From: Euclidia mi | Taxonomy: Eukaryota > Arthropoda > Insecta > Lepidoptera > Erebidae | Direction: 5' to 3' | Length of the DNA: 64,000 nt | Assembly: GCA_944739405.2 (NCBI GenBank) | Contig: OX123185.2 | Location: forward strand, 12,124,973-12,188,972 | Part shown: positions 15,387-24,790 of the stretch, piece after piece | How positions within the stretch are numbered: the stretch's first letter is position 1 | Layout of the letters: each line of letters starts with the position of its first letter | Position numbers and translations under genes: made by a program | Notes under the pieces: generated by a model | Database searches by the model: none | What the model saw: the letters and a program-made list of their open reading frames with translations, nothing else | What the model was told of the DNA's origin: nothing

Positions 15387-15775
15387 TCTATACTGTCCAC
15401 TTTGTCTAAGTTTTTGAGAGTCTCGTCCACGGTTGCCTATTTCCTTAGTTAATCACCTCATTATTCCCGAACAACATGGATTTGTTCAATCCCGATCTAC
15501 TACGACAAATTTAATGATTTTCACTCAATTTTTATTTGAAAAATGGATCAAGGTACCCAGATTAATACTGTGTACACTGACTTTCAAAAGGCTTTTGATA
15601 AGGACCATAAACTGCTCTTGGATTAAATTGCCTTCAACGGCGTTGGAGGCAATTTACTCAGATGGTTCACATCATACATATCCCGCAGGACGTAATCGGA
15701 ATCGTGACATTCCGATTACGCACTCGTCGAATCCGGTGTGCCCCAGGGTTCAGTACTAGGCCCATTACTAACAAC
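15387..15775 (+). pseudogene. Jockey-type LINE fragment C (RT palm)
   Basis: This resumes the protein cut at 12319: SILSTLSKF, then LIIPEQHGFVQSRSTTTNLM, TDFQKAFDKDHKLLLD (motif A aspartate) and ESGVPQGSVLGPLL (motif B'). Two or more frameshifts are needed. The FADD region that should follow is absent; a different repeat starts at 15775. Confidence 0.75.
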
Positions 15776-15895
15776 AAACTCCTCCTAAGCGAGTGGATCG
15801 ATGTTGATGAAATTTTTTGTGTGTGTTCAAGGGGACTTGAGAATGGTTTAGATTCACAATTTTGTCCACTGGAAAATGTATTTTTTACTTAATTT
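15775..15895 (+). repeat. Unnamed interspersed repeat (copy of 4945-5112)
   Basis: aactcctcctaagcgagtgg, then gtgttcaaggggacttgaga and gtttagattcacaattttgt match the complement of the P450-intron copy. It breaks into the LINE RT just after motif B'. Confidence 0.6.
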
Positions 15896-16277
15896 TTAAT
15901 TTGTAAGTAGTTGTGGATTTTGGAATGTTTCACATTGGAACCGACGGACTGCGCTGCTATCGCAGTGTCTAATCTTATATTAATAATTTCGTCAACGAGT
16001 ACATCGAAACCTTACCTGAATAATAAAACATGAAAAAATAAAGATTTCGAGTCGACAACATATAACCGCAAAATTCAAATATTTTGTTAAATTCTAATGG
16101 TTCTGACAGACAAATCGCAGTCGCCATATTAGCCACTCTAGCGAAATGTCACCGGATAACATTTTGACTTAAAGCATTTTGCGTAACTACTACTTGCTAC
16201 TACTATGTCTTAGTACTAAGTAGTTTGTTTGTGTAAATAATTTTTGCAGTTATATTTCTTAAACAGTTAAAACGACA
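15896..16277. other. Unassigned AT-rich sequence
   Basis: Lies between the repeat at 15775-15895 and the Helitron. No feature recognised. Confidence 0.4.
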
Positions 16278-17555
16278 TCTATACCTACTATAATAAAGTG
16301 GAAGAGTTTGTTTGCTTGTTTGTTTGAACGCGCTAATCTCAGAAACTAGCGGTCGGATCTGACATTTTTTTTGTATACGATAGCCCAGGTATTCCGAAAG
16401 GCTATAAACTATAAAGCTTCGACCCTTTGGGGCCGGGCAAAAGGCTAAAAAGGCTAAAAGATAATGTCGGCTAATCACAGGAACAAGCAGTCGGATTTTA
16501 AAAATTATTATTGCCTATGACAGCCCAATTATTCCGCCACAACTTTTAGGGGCCAAACAAAAATAATAAAATGGTCAAACGAGAATGAGGAGGGTTGGGT
16601 CAAAGGCAAAAAAGGCTAAAAGAATAGGATACAATCTATATGGGTATCGTTTTCGAGATTTTCGGGACGCTGATTAATAATATGAAATTTATTATGTGAT
16701 CCAAGATGGCGGACGGGAAATCAAAGATGGTGGAAGAGAAAATTTTAAAAATCAATATGGGTATCGCCTTTGATTTTTTAAGGGGTAGGGAATCGAAATA
16801 CAACATCTATTTCGTGATCAAAGATGGCGGATGGGAAATCAAAGATGGCGGATTGGAAAATTTTAAATAATCAATATTGGTATCGTCTGCGATGTTAAAC
16901 GGGATGGGGATCCAAATACAACATCTGTTTCGTGATTCAAGATGGTGGATGGGAAATCAAAGATGGCGGATGGGAAAAATTAAAAAAATCAATATGGGTA
17001 TCGTCTCTGATGACTTAAGGGATGGAGAATCGAAATACAACATCTATTTCGTGATCAAAGATGGCCGATGGATTTAAAAAAAAAAACAATATATGTAGGT
17101 ATGGTCTCCGATGTTTAAGGGGATGGAGAATCCAAATACAACATCAATTTTGTGATTCAAGATGGTGGATGCGAAACCGAAGATAGCGGATGGGAAATCA
17201 AAGATGGCGGATGGGAACAATTTAAAAAATCAAAATGGGTATCGTCTCTGATGATTTAAGGGATGGTGAATCCAAATTCAACATCTATTTCGTGATCAAA
17301 GATGGCGGATAGGCAATCAAAGATGGCGGATGGGATTTTTTTTAAAGTCGATATGGGTATCGTCTCCGATATTTTAAGGAATGGGGAATTCAATATTATA
17401 TAAAAATCTATGTTTGTTTGTTCATCATTTATAGACTCTGAAATAATAAGAGATTAAGCGCTAAGCCAATGGTAACTTTGGAAAAGGGGCATGGAAAAAA
17501 GGGAATTAAATAAAAACTCTTAAAAAGGCGATACGGAGTTCACTGGGTCAGCTAG
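16278..17555 (+). mobile_element. Nonautonomous Helitron with internal tandem array, copy 1
   Basis: It begins TCTATACCTACTATAATAAA after an A and ends GGTCAGCTAG followed by T. That is the Helitron signature: 5' TC, 3' CTRR, insertion between A and T, no target duplication. From about 16,690 to 17,370 it holds about six units of roughly 117-120 bp, built on atcaaagatggcggatggga, tatgggtatcgtctctgatg and aatccaaatacaacatctat. No Rep/helicase coding is present. The copy at 58249-59449 has the same ends and array. Confidence 0.8.
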
Positions 17556-17589
17556 TCTTTTATAAAAAACAAGAATCTGATTATTTTTG

Positions 17590-18355
17590 CATACATCCTA
17601 AATAACACAAAGCTAAGGAAAACCGAATATACTCGATGGGCACACAACTAGATTCTAAATTACACTTAGAAATCCATGTCGACAACATTATTAGTAAAGC
17701 CTTTCAGATGTATGGTTTTGTCATGCGCTCCTGTAAAGACTTCAAAAACCCTGCTACTTATCTTTTCTTATATAAAGCTTTAGTCCGTTCTAAGATAGAG
17801 TATGCTGTACTAATCCGAAGCCCTTTTTACTCAAAATACAAGCAGAAGATAGACATGGTCAAAAAAAAAAAATTCTTCGCACTACCCACAAGTGTTTTAA
17901 TTCCACGATACCTTATGCAGATCTTCTAAAACATATTAAGCTGTTAAGCCTGGAGCATAGACGCACATTACTTATGATATTGATGCTGTATGGCATATGC
18001 AACAATAAGTATAAATGGACTGAATTATCAAACAGGCTATGTTATGTAGTACCCAGGACTGTTATTCATTCCGGCATTAGTTCTACACGGAAAAGTGTAG
18101 AACTAATGCCGAAGAGCATGCACCTCTGCGCCATTTACTTCACTAATATTTATTTGACGGGACTCAAGAATCTAATGGGTATTATACACTTGCACTTCTA
18201 TTTTAGAATATTTAGGCTATTCGAAAATAAAAGTGCAACATCAGGCATTCCTAATATTGCACTTTTTCCAGTGACCTCGGCTAGTGTAACGCTCGCCCTT
18301 CGATCATCAATACTAGACGCCCGCCGAAACGTCGTCGCCGTCAAGTCAAATTACA
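17590..18355 (+). pseudogene. Jockey-type LINE fragment D (RT C-terminus)
   Basis: Frame 17636-17929 gives TQLDSKLHLEIHVDNIISKA, then FVMRSCKDFKNPATYLFLYK and ALVRSKIEYAV, the C-terminal RT motifs of a Jockey-type element. After a frameshift, KLLSLEHRRTLLMILMLYGI follows, again typical. The copy is broken by a hairpin at 18072-18111 and ends at a Helitron insertion. It is consistent with being the far end of the LINE whose fragments A-C lie at 11200-15775. Confidence 0.65.
18072..18111. repeat. Perfect hairpin, 17-bp arms, 6-bp loop
   Basis: 18072-18088 (cggcattagttctacac) and 18095-18111 are exact reverse complements. It falls within the decayed LINE C-terminus, so the second arm is probably an inverted copy of LINE sequence. 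Confidence 0.85.
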
Positions 18356-18360
18356 AGGTA

Positions 18361-18576
18361 CTAGAGAATGTCCGCAGCTACGGCCGTACATTATTTTTTT
18401 ATTCAACCGTTTCTGCCCAATCCTGCGTGAATTTTGGCAATCAAAAAAATCCTTTCTTAGTGCACCATCAAGGTCCCTAACGAACTTACAGGCCAATTGC
18501 AGTTTCTTGCGCCTAATATTATTTGCTGTGCATTGTCTATAGTCAGTCAGTAACACAATAACTTTAGTTTTTTGAG
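18361..18576 (-). mobile_element. Short Helitron-like element
   Basis: On the minus strand it runs from about TCTCAAAAAACTAAAG to CATTCTCTAG at 18361, followed by T. The body (ttgtgttactgactgacta, aagaaactgcaattggcctg, gtgcactaagaaaggat) matches the Helitron at 30423-30870. The exact 5' end is uncertain by some bases. Confidence 0.6.
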
Positions 18577-19290
18577 ACCAGGTACAGAAATATTCTTAGA
18601 AATAAGTATACGTAAAATTGCGAAAGTTTGAAGATATTTTCCATAAATAAAGAACGATGATGTGTCTTCTTTAAAACGGTACAATTACCTATTGCATTGC
18701 AGGGTTTGAAAGTGCGAACTCAGTTCAGTGCTGATTGAAGGATTAAGTGAGTTGGCTATCTGTCAAGCCAGCCCTATGGTCGTGCGGTGCAAGGCTCTTG
18801 GGATTCACGTGTCAACCAATTGAATTTATGTACGTTTCAACTATCCATTAGAAATCTGACAGTTAGGTTTCTATGTTATTGACTGGTTGGCCATTTGGTT
18901 TAGTGGTCAGTGAGACGGATGAAGCTAAGCCGACAATCGTTGGTTCGTTTTCCGCCCAGGTTCAATTTTGCGTAACACTCGGTCGGTGTAGTGGACTATG
19001 ACCAGTAAATACTATTACACACAGATAATATTATTATTTTTCTTTTATTCTGTGGACGTGATAAGAGGCGACCTAGAAAAGCAGACGAAGCAAATAGTAT
19101 CATTGCGAAGATACTGAAAACTCGGCATAAAACCCTGCACCAAACAGTCTGACCAACGTGGTATAGTAGGCCTAATCCTCCTTGATTCCCAGTACTACTG
19201 CAAAGTAAATTAAGTCCAGTAGTTGTCTGCGAAAAGCTGTAAAGAAGAATAAAGAAAATTATTATACATACATAATAAAATTATTATACA
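18577..19290. other. Unassigned sequence before SINE
   Basis: No coding frame or terminal repeat seen. 18880-19020 contains a tggtttagtggtcagtgaga stretch that could be a decayed tRNA-like head, too weak to call. Confidence 0.35.
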
Positions 19291-19293
19291 TAG

Positions 19294-19640
19294 AGGCAGC
19301 GATAGCCCAGTGGAGAGACCGACAAGGCAGCGATAGCCCAGTGGAGAGACCGACAGACTGCTACGCAGAGGGTCCGGGTTCGAATCCACGGCACGCACCA
19401 ATGACTTTTCGGAGTTATGTGCGTATTAAATTGTTAATTATCGCTTGCTAAACAGTGAAGGAAAACATCGTGAGGAAACCTGCATGTCTGAGAGTTCTCC
19501 ATAATGTTCTTGAAAGACATGTGAAGTCTGCCAACCCGCACTAGGCCAGCGTGGTGGACTATGGCCTTACCCTTCTCATAGTGAGAAGAGGCCCGTGCCC
19601 AGCAGTGGGACAGTATAAAGGGCTGTTGATGATGAGTTGA
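19294..19640 (+). repeat. tRNA-derived SINE, full length, head duplicated
   Basis: Pol III A-box-like tagcccagtgg and B box ggttcgaatcc show a tRNA-derived head. The body (gacttttcggagttatgtgc, ggtgaaggaaaacatcgtga type) and tail gcccagcagtgggacagtat end with (gatgat). The first 31 bp of the head (19294-19324) are repeated exactly at 19325-19355. This is the best reference copy of the family in the window. Confidence 0.85.
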
Positions 19641-19654
19641 TGATTATACATACA

Positions 19655-19705
19655 TACATACATAGACTCACGCCTGTTTCCCGGAGTGGTAGGCAGAGAC
19701 TAAGG
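19655..19705 (-). mobile_element. RTE LINE 3' tail, part 1
   Basis: On the minus strand, gtctctgcctaccactccgg then gaaacaggcgtgagtctatg and (tatg)n. This is the same 3' end as the RTE copy at 61636-62150. It is separated from part 2 (20664-20757) by the foldback element. Confidence 0.65.
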
Positions 19706-20663
19706 CTTCCTGAATACGACATCCAAACCGCAGCGGTGCTGCACCGCAATACTGAGTATTTACATCAAAATCGCATCGCCACCGCGTCGCAGCCGCACCC
19801 ACGCCGCATAAATACCGCATTGTCACCACGCTAAGGCAGCGATCACAGTTCAGTATAGTATTGTCGGTGTAAAATCTTTTTCTACATTTATTATAATTTA
19901 TTTCCGCCGCTGCTTGTAGATTAAAATTTATTGAATGAATATGAATTATGAATTACGCATTCAAAATGAAAGTACGTGATCTCCTGTTTAAGAGATTGAA
20001 GGAATCAGCACATCCTTCTCATCCATTATTATAAGTATGTATTTATATGTATTGTGTATGTATATATTTATACGTATGTATCATATTATTATATAATTTT
20101 ATTATTATATGTTATTATTCCTTATCTATGTACTATATTATTATATTATGTATTAGGTATATTGTTATATCCAATATTATCTATTATACTTCATAATTAT
20201 TACTAATATGCTCATCTTATCAGTTAATGTATATTATTTGAAAACGTGTAAAAACAAATCTCTTGTGCACCTACCACATTTATCTCTGCACCACCTAAAG
20301 GTCGACAGGTAGAGAATGCCTCAAGGCATTATGTCCACCATTGTACAGTATGTATGTGCATAAAGTTTTTAAATAAATAAATAAAAAAATAAATAAAATA
20401 ACTAAGTCCTTAATACTTGATTTTTATGCTTAATGTTAATATTACGAATAGATGCGAATATAACTAAAACAGTGAAGTCTTTACAGTTACACCGACAATA
20501 CTATACTGAACTGTGATCGCTCCCTTATAATTTAGCGTGGTGACAATGCGGTATTTATGCTGCGTCGGTCCGGCTGCGACGCGGTGGCGATGCGATTTTG
20601 ATGTGAATACACAGTATTGTGGTGCGGCACCGGTGCGGTTCCGGGGTCGCGTCGTATACAGGA
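19706..20663. mobile_element. Foldback DNA element with about 170-190-bp terminal inverted repeats
   Basis: 19706-19878 and 20475-20663 are long imperfect inverted repeats, beginning aggcttcctgaatacgac and aggcttcctgtatacgac in the two orientations. The arms share atcaaaatcgcatcgccacc and agttcagtatagtattgtcg. The flanks join to a continuous RTE 3' end (gcagagacta before, ggaaac after), so the insertion site is well defined, with a possible CTA duplication. The middle is partly a LINE 3' fragment. No transposase is present. Confidence 0.7.
19890..20400 (+). mobile_element. LINE 3' UTR fragment inside foldback element
   Basis: Ends with gcctcaaggcattatgtcca, ccattgtacagtatgtatgt and then aataaa-rich repeats (aaataaataaataaaaaaat), the form of a LINE 3' UTR and tail. 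20040-20230 is AT-rich low complexity. No coding part remains. Confidence 0.5.
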
Positions 20664-23600
20664 AGCCTAGGAAACACCATTTGCAACGATCCTGACATAC
20701 CTCTCTTGCTTCATTCACTCCCATCAAATTCCTCATGCATGCTCTTCTGTCTTCTTCATGAAAATTCTTATAATGGTAACTATTCTTCTAACACTTTAGA
20801 GGTCATAATAGTCGTGAGTGCTTCAGAAAATGTTTGTAACAAGGTTACAACAGTTAAGTTGTCAGGTGTTAGCAACAGTTTCTCTCATTCTGGCTTAATA
20901 GGCAAATCGGACTTGTTAAGCATTCACTTAGATGAGTTAGATAACAGAATCGATGTCATTTGTATTACTGAGCATAATATGGTAAAAGGCGATGAGCAGT
21001 ATTTGAAGATACCCAATTACACTTTGGTAACTTCTTATATGAGAAAGAAAAGACGTGGAGGCTCTTGTATATTAATAAAACGTGGATATCTTTATCGAGC
21101 TCTTCATGAAATCAATAAATTGTCACTTGCTAATATATTTGAATGCTCGGCAGTAGAATTATTAGAGCATAAAATTTACATAGTATGTATTTACAGACCT
21201 CCGAAGTACGATAAGTTGACAATGCAAGGTTTTTATGAAAGACTTAACTTACTATTATTTAAACTGTGTAAAAATAAAAATAAGAGGCTTATTTTGTGCG
21301 GGGACTATAATATAGATCTGTTGAAAAGAACTAAGCTATCTTTAGAATTTGAGCAAACATTGAAGGCGTTTAATCTTAGAATTGAATTGAAAGAAATTAC
21401 AAGATTTTTAAGTAAAACTTGCATAGATAATTTTGCACACAATATTAGGGGATGCAAAAGTCAGGTAAACGATTTCTCTATTTCAGACCATACAGCACAA
21501 ATATTAAAATGCCCAATTGCAAAGAGATGCCTGCTAAAGTATTGGTATACTGAAAAAAGAGACTTTTCTAAAGAAAATAGAAATAAGTTTAAAAACTACT
21601 TGGCCCAAATTAGTTTTTCTGACGCATTAAAAGAGCAAGATCCAAATAAGGCATTTAATACATTTTATGATTTTTTCAGCTTACTTTATAATTTATGTTT
21701 TCCATTAGTGAAAATCAAACGATTCTCAATGAACAAAGTGCCATGGATTACAAAAGGACTAAAGCTTTGTACCACTAGAAAACGTCAAATGATGTGGCAA
21801 TTCAGAAAAACACCAAGTGAATCTAACAAAATAAAATTCAAAACTTATTCAGCACGACTACAAAAGATAATTCGTTTGACACAACGACATAAGAATGACC
21901 ATTATATTAAATCCTCTGTAAACAAAACAAAAGCAACCTGGAACATCATAAATTACACGAAAGAAAAGCAGCCTAGGATGGATATAAGGAGTATTATAGT
22001 TAATAATAAATTAATAAATTATCCAAAGGACATATGTAATGCATTTAATAATTATTTTGTTGACATAGTAGATAATCAAAATTTAGATAAATATAAATTG
22101 AAACTAAAAGACAAAAATAATCAATCAATTTTTATAGCACCTGTAACTCATCAGGAAATATTTAATATCATTAAGTTATTAAAAAACACTAATAGTGCTG
22201 GATACGATGGTATTACTACATCAGTTTTAAAAGACGTAGCGAATATAATCTCTCCAATTCTGTCCCATTTTATTAATATATGTAACGAAAAGGGCGTCTT
22301 TCCAGATGTATTAAAAATAACTATTATAAAGCCCCTTTTTAAGACAGGAGAAAGGTTGGACATTAGCAATTATAGACCAATCGCACTTATACCTATATTT
22401 GTAAAAATATTTGAAAGGGTAATATATAACTGCATTTATTTTTATTTGGAGAAAATAAATGTACTGGTGCCAGAGCAGTATGGATTTAGAAAAAATAAAA
22501 ATATAAATATGGCTATCTACAATTTTTTAAAACCTGTAATTACAAATGTGGACAAAGGTCAACCTGCGATTGGAATGTTTATGGACATGTCAAAGGCCTT
22601 TGATCGTGTAAGACATGACATTCTGCTAGATAAAATAGATCATTATGGTATCAGAGGCAATGCCTATGATCTTATAAAATCATACCTTTCAAACCGACAG
22701 CAATTTACAGAGAGTTCGACCATATGTATGGATTCAAAATCAGAGTTGATTAACAGGTCCGATGTTAGAACTGTCAAATTCGGAGTTCCACAAGGCAGCG
22801 TGATGGGGCCTTTACTTTTCATTATTTATATAAATGATTTTACATCGAGCACCATCTACGACATGACTTTGTTTGCAGATGACAGCACTATACTTTTTAC
22901 CAATAAATCCATAAGTTATCTTGAAACAGATATTAATAATACTATTAGTCTTATTATACAATGGTTACAGATGAATAATTTAAAAATTAATCTTAACAAA
23001 ACAAACTTTATAGATTTTAAACAAAGAAGCAAAAATACGGATTTTAAATTAGATATAAATTACAATGGTCATAAATTTGAAGAGAACGAATTTACCAAAT
23101 TTCTAGGATTAATAATAGATCAGAAATTAAATTGGAAAGCGCATATAGAATACGTTTGTTCTAAAGTAAGTCAATTTGCCTATGGGCTTTATAAATTAAG
23201 AAACATATCAAATATATCTACACTAATAACGGCATATCATGGTATTGTTTCATCGACTTTAAGATACGGCATCATATTTTGGGGAAACTCTACTGACTGG
23301 CTACTAGCATTTAAAGTTCAGAAACGCTGTATCAGAACCATATTTAATATTAAAATATCCGACAGTTGCAAACCCTACTTTGTAAATTATAATCTTATGA
23401 CATTACCTTGCATCTACATTATTGAGTGTGCCATGTTCATAAAACAAAATATAGACTTATTTGAAAAGAGGTCTAGGGTTCGCCATGCGGATAAGTTATG
23501 TGTGGTGGCCAGCAGAACAGCTCTAATGCACAAAAGCTTTTTTTGTAACGCAGTCCGCATATATAATAAGCTACCAAAGCAGATCATCGATATTGAACAT

Positions 23601-23699
23601 ACCCATGTATTTAAAAGGCGTCTTCAAAAACTGCTTACAGCTAAATGCTATTACTCTGTTCAAGAATTTCTAGAAGATACGAATATTGAGAATTTTTAA
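20619..23699 (+). CDS. LINE endonuclease-reverse transcriptase, intact frame
   Basis: The frame runs 1,026 codons without a stop. About the first 45 codons are antisense RTE and foldback sequence joined in frame, so the true start is uncertain; the first methionine well inside the endonuclease is too late. AP endonuclease motifs: VICITEHNM, VCIYRPPKYD, LILCGDYNID and FSISDHTAQ. RT motifs: LKNTNSAGYDGITTSVLK, SNYRPIALIPIFVKIFER, FMDMSKAFDRVRHD (motif A), FGVPQGSVMGPLLFIIYIND (B') and TLFADDSTI (C, FADD). C-terminal: LRYGIIFWGNS and AVRIYNKLP. All catalytic aspartates are present. If the start problem is solved by the native 5' end elsewhere, this copy could still supply enzyme; transcription is unknown. 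Confidence 0.85.
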   Translation: MVRHRCGSGVASYTGSLGNTICNDPDIPLLLHSLPSNSSCMLFCLLHENSYNGNYSSNTLEVIIVVSASENVCNKVTTVKLSGVSNSFSHSGLIGKSDLLSIHLDELDNRIDVICITEHNMVKGDEQYLKIPNYTLVTSYMRKKRRGGSCILIKRGYLYRALHEINKLSLANIFECSAVELLEHKIYIVCIYRPPKYDKLTMQGFYERLNLLLFKLCKNKNKRLILCGDYNIDLLKRTKLSLEFEQTLKAFNLRIELKEITRFLSKTCIDNFAHNIRGCKSQVNDFSISDHTAQILKCPIAKRCLLKYWYTEKRDFSKENRNKFKNYLAQISFSDALKEQDPNKAFNTFYDFFSLLYNLCFPLVKIKRFSMNKVPWITKGLKLCTTRKRQMMWQFRKTPSESNKIKFKTYSARLQKIIRLTQRHKNDHYIKSSVNKTKATWNIINYTKEKQPRMDIRSIIVNNKLINYPKDICNAFNNYFVDIVDNQNLDKYKLKLKDKNNQSIFIAPVTHQEIFNIIKLLKNTNSAGYDGITTSVLKDVANIISPILSHFINICNEKGVFPDVLKITIIKPLFKTGERLDISNYRPIALIPIFVKIFERVIYNCIYFYLEKINVLVPEQYGFRKNKNINMAIYNFLKPVITNVDKGQPAIGMFMDMSKAFDRVRHDILLDKIDHYGIRGNAYDLIKSYLSNRQQFTESSTICMDSKSELINRSDVRTVKFGVPQGSVMGPLLFIIYINDFTSSTIYDMTLFADDSTILFTNKSISYLETDINNTISLIIQWLQMNNLKINLNKTNFIDFKQRSKNTDFKLDINYNGHKFEENEFTKFLGLIIDQKLNWKAHIEYVCSKVSQFAYGLYKLRNISNISTLITAYHGIVSSTLRYGIIFWGNSTDWLLAFKVQKRCIRTIFNIKISDSCKPYFVNYNLMTLPCIYIIECAMFIKQNIDLFEKRSRVRHADKLCVVASRTALMHKSFFCNAVRIYNKLPKQIIDIEHTHVFKRRLQKLLTAKCYYSVQEFLEDTNIENF
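20664..20757 (-). pseudogene. RTE LINE C-terminal codons, part 2
   Basis: On the minus strand this encodes MRNLMGVNEAREVCQDRCKW, matching RRACMTRLMNVDEAKEVCLN of the RTE copy at 61664-62137. The foldback insertion cuts the frame just after CKWCF. Confidence 0.65.
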
Positions 23700-24130
23700 T
23701 CAGCGATAAATTTGCTTTTAATTATTATATTTTAATTACCTTATTTGACATTACATTATTATTATTATTATTATTTGACATTTCTTTATAATTTGACATT
23801 TCATTATTTTTATCCTTAATAAATTATTTCTAATATTATTTGACATCCTATTACAATTATATGTTTTATTATAATTTGACATATATTATTATTGCTACAT
23901 TATTTTTTTGATAATCCATTGTAAACAATTATATTCTGACATTGTGTTTTTATATTATTTTCAAGCTGGCAAATCAATCATAATAATATAATTGTACCAG
24001 AATATACCTACAAAAAAATTTGCATGCCTAATGGTTGAATATGATAAAAGAACCTAAATATGTATTAGTATATAAGATCTACAAATGTATGTTGTATACC
24101 CATATTCGCAAATTGATTAAATGAATTATG
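20758..24130 (+). mobile_element. Non-LTR retrotransposon with intact EN-RT frame
   Basis: A LINE of the Jockey/CR1 group carrying one undisturbed reading frame to 23699, then about 430 bp of AT-rich 3' UTR with repeated ttatttgacat motifs. It ends near gaaattgattaaatgaatta-like sequence at about 24130. It is inserted beside the RTE relic at 20664-20757. No ORF1 is present, so the copy is 5'-truncated or the element is single-ORF. The 5' boundary is placed where RTE similarity ends. Confidence 0.75.
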
Positions 24131-24409
24131 AATATTCTATCACGGGATGTCAGCGAGATGAACTGATCTCGGGGGAAATTCATCTTGTCTACGGCGCACT
24201 TAAGTTTTACTTTATTGTTTTACGCAGTTGTTTCTTTAGTTTTTAAACCTCTGGGTGGATGTTTAATTTTGATAGGTCACTAGACAGACTTTATTTAATT
24301 ATAAGGAAAATAAATAAAAAGCATAATTCTAATTAAATTTTAAGAAGAAAAAAAAAACGCCCGGCTGTAGCACAATCAATGCCCATTTCAAAAATAATTT
24401 GTTATTGTG
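24131..24409. other. Unassigned sequence after LINE
   Basis: AT-rich, no recognised element. The RTE relic does not clearly resume here, so the target site of the LINE could not be reconstructed. Confidence 0.35.
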
Positions 24410-24470
24410 TGCTTTATATTTCAATACAACTAATGCTGTTTGGGCATTAGTTGTATTGAAATATAAAGCA
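24410..24470. repeat. Perfect hairpin, 27-bp arms, 7-bp loop
   Basis: 24410-24436 and 24444-24470 are exact reverse complements with tgtttgg between. It is not part of any recognised element. Confidence 0.9.
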
Positions 24471-24584
24471 GCACTGTGTCTAAATTGTGCCATTAAGATG
24501 TGGAACTGAATACCAGAAACGTGTTCCGTTCCTGCCTTGATCTATTCCATCATGTCATATCTATTGTTTTATATATATTTTATA

Positions 24585-24790
24585 TCGTCACACCTGTATC
24601 CTTGAAGGGGTAGGCAGAGGTGTAATATTACACCCACATCTCTGAGAGTTCTTCATAATGTTCTCGAAAGACATGTAAAGTCTGCCATCCTGCATTAGGC
24701 CAGCGTGGTGGACTGTGGCCTTAACCTTCTCATAGTGAGAAGAGGCCCGTGCCCAGCAGTGGGACAGTTTATATACAAGAATGATGATGA
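24585..24790 (+). repeat. SINE 3' half with RTE-like leader
   Basis: 24585-24640 resembles the RTE 3' block in antisense (cacacctgtatccttgaagg, ggtaggcagagg). 24641-24775 is the 3' half of the SINE: ctctgagagttcttcataat, then aggccagcgtggtggactgt and gcccagcagtgggacagt. The tRNA-like head is missing. Confidence 0.65.

Noticed and set aside
16690..17370. Regularly spaced repeats resembling a CRISPR array
   Set aside because: The units are ~118-bp tandem repeats without unique spacers, in a eukaryotic Helitron, and the same array occurs at 58,680-59,290.
19294..19400. tRNA-like A and B boxes
   Set aside because: The sequence is a SINE head; it lacks a foldable acceptor stem and anticodon arm and is repeated in many copies.
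20464..20736. 90-codon minus-strand frame as a gene
   Set aside because: Its start is the RTE C-terminus and the remainder is antisense foldback arm, so it is a chimaera of transposon debris.
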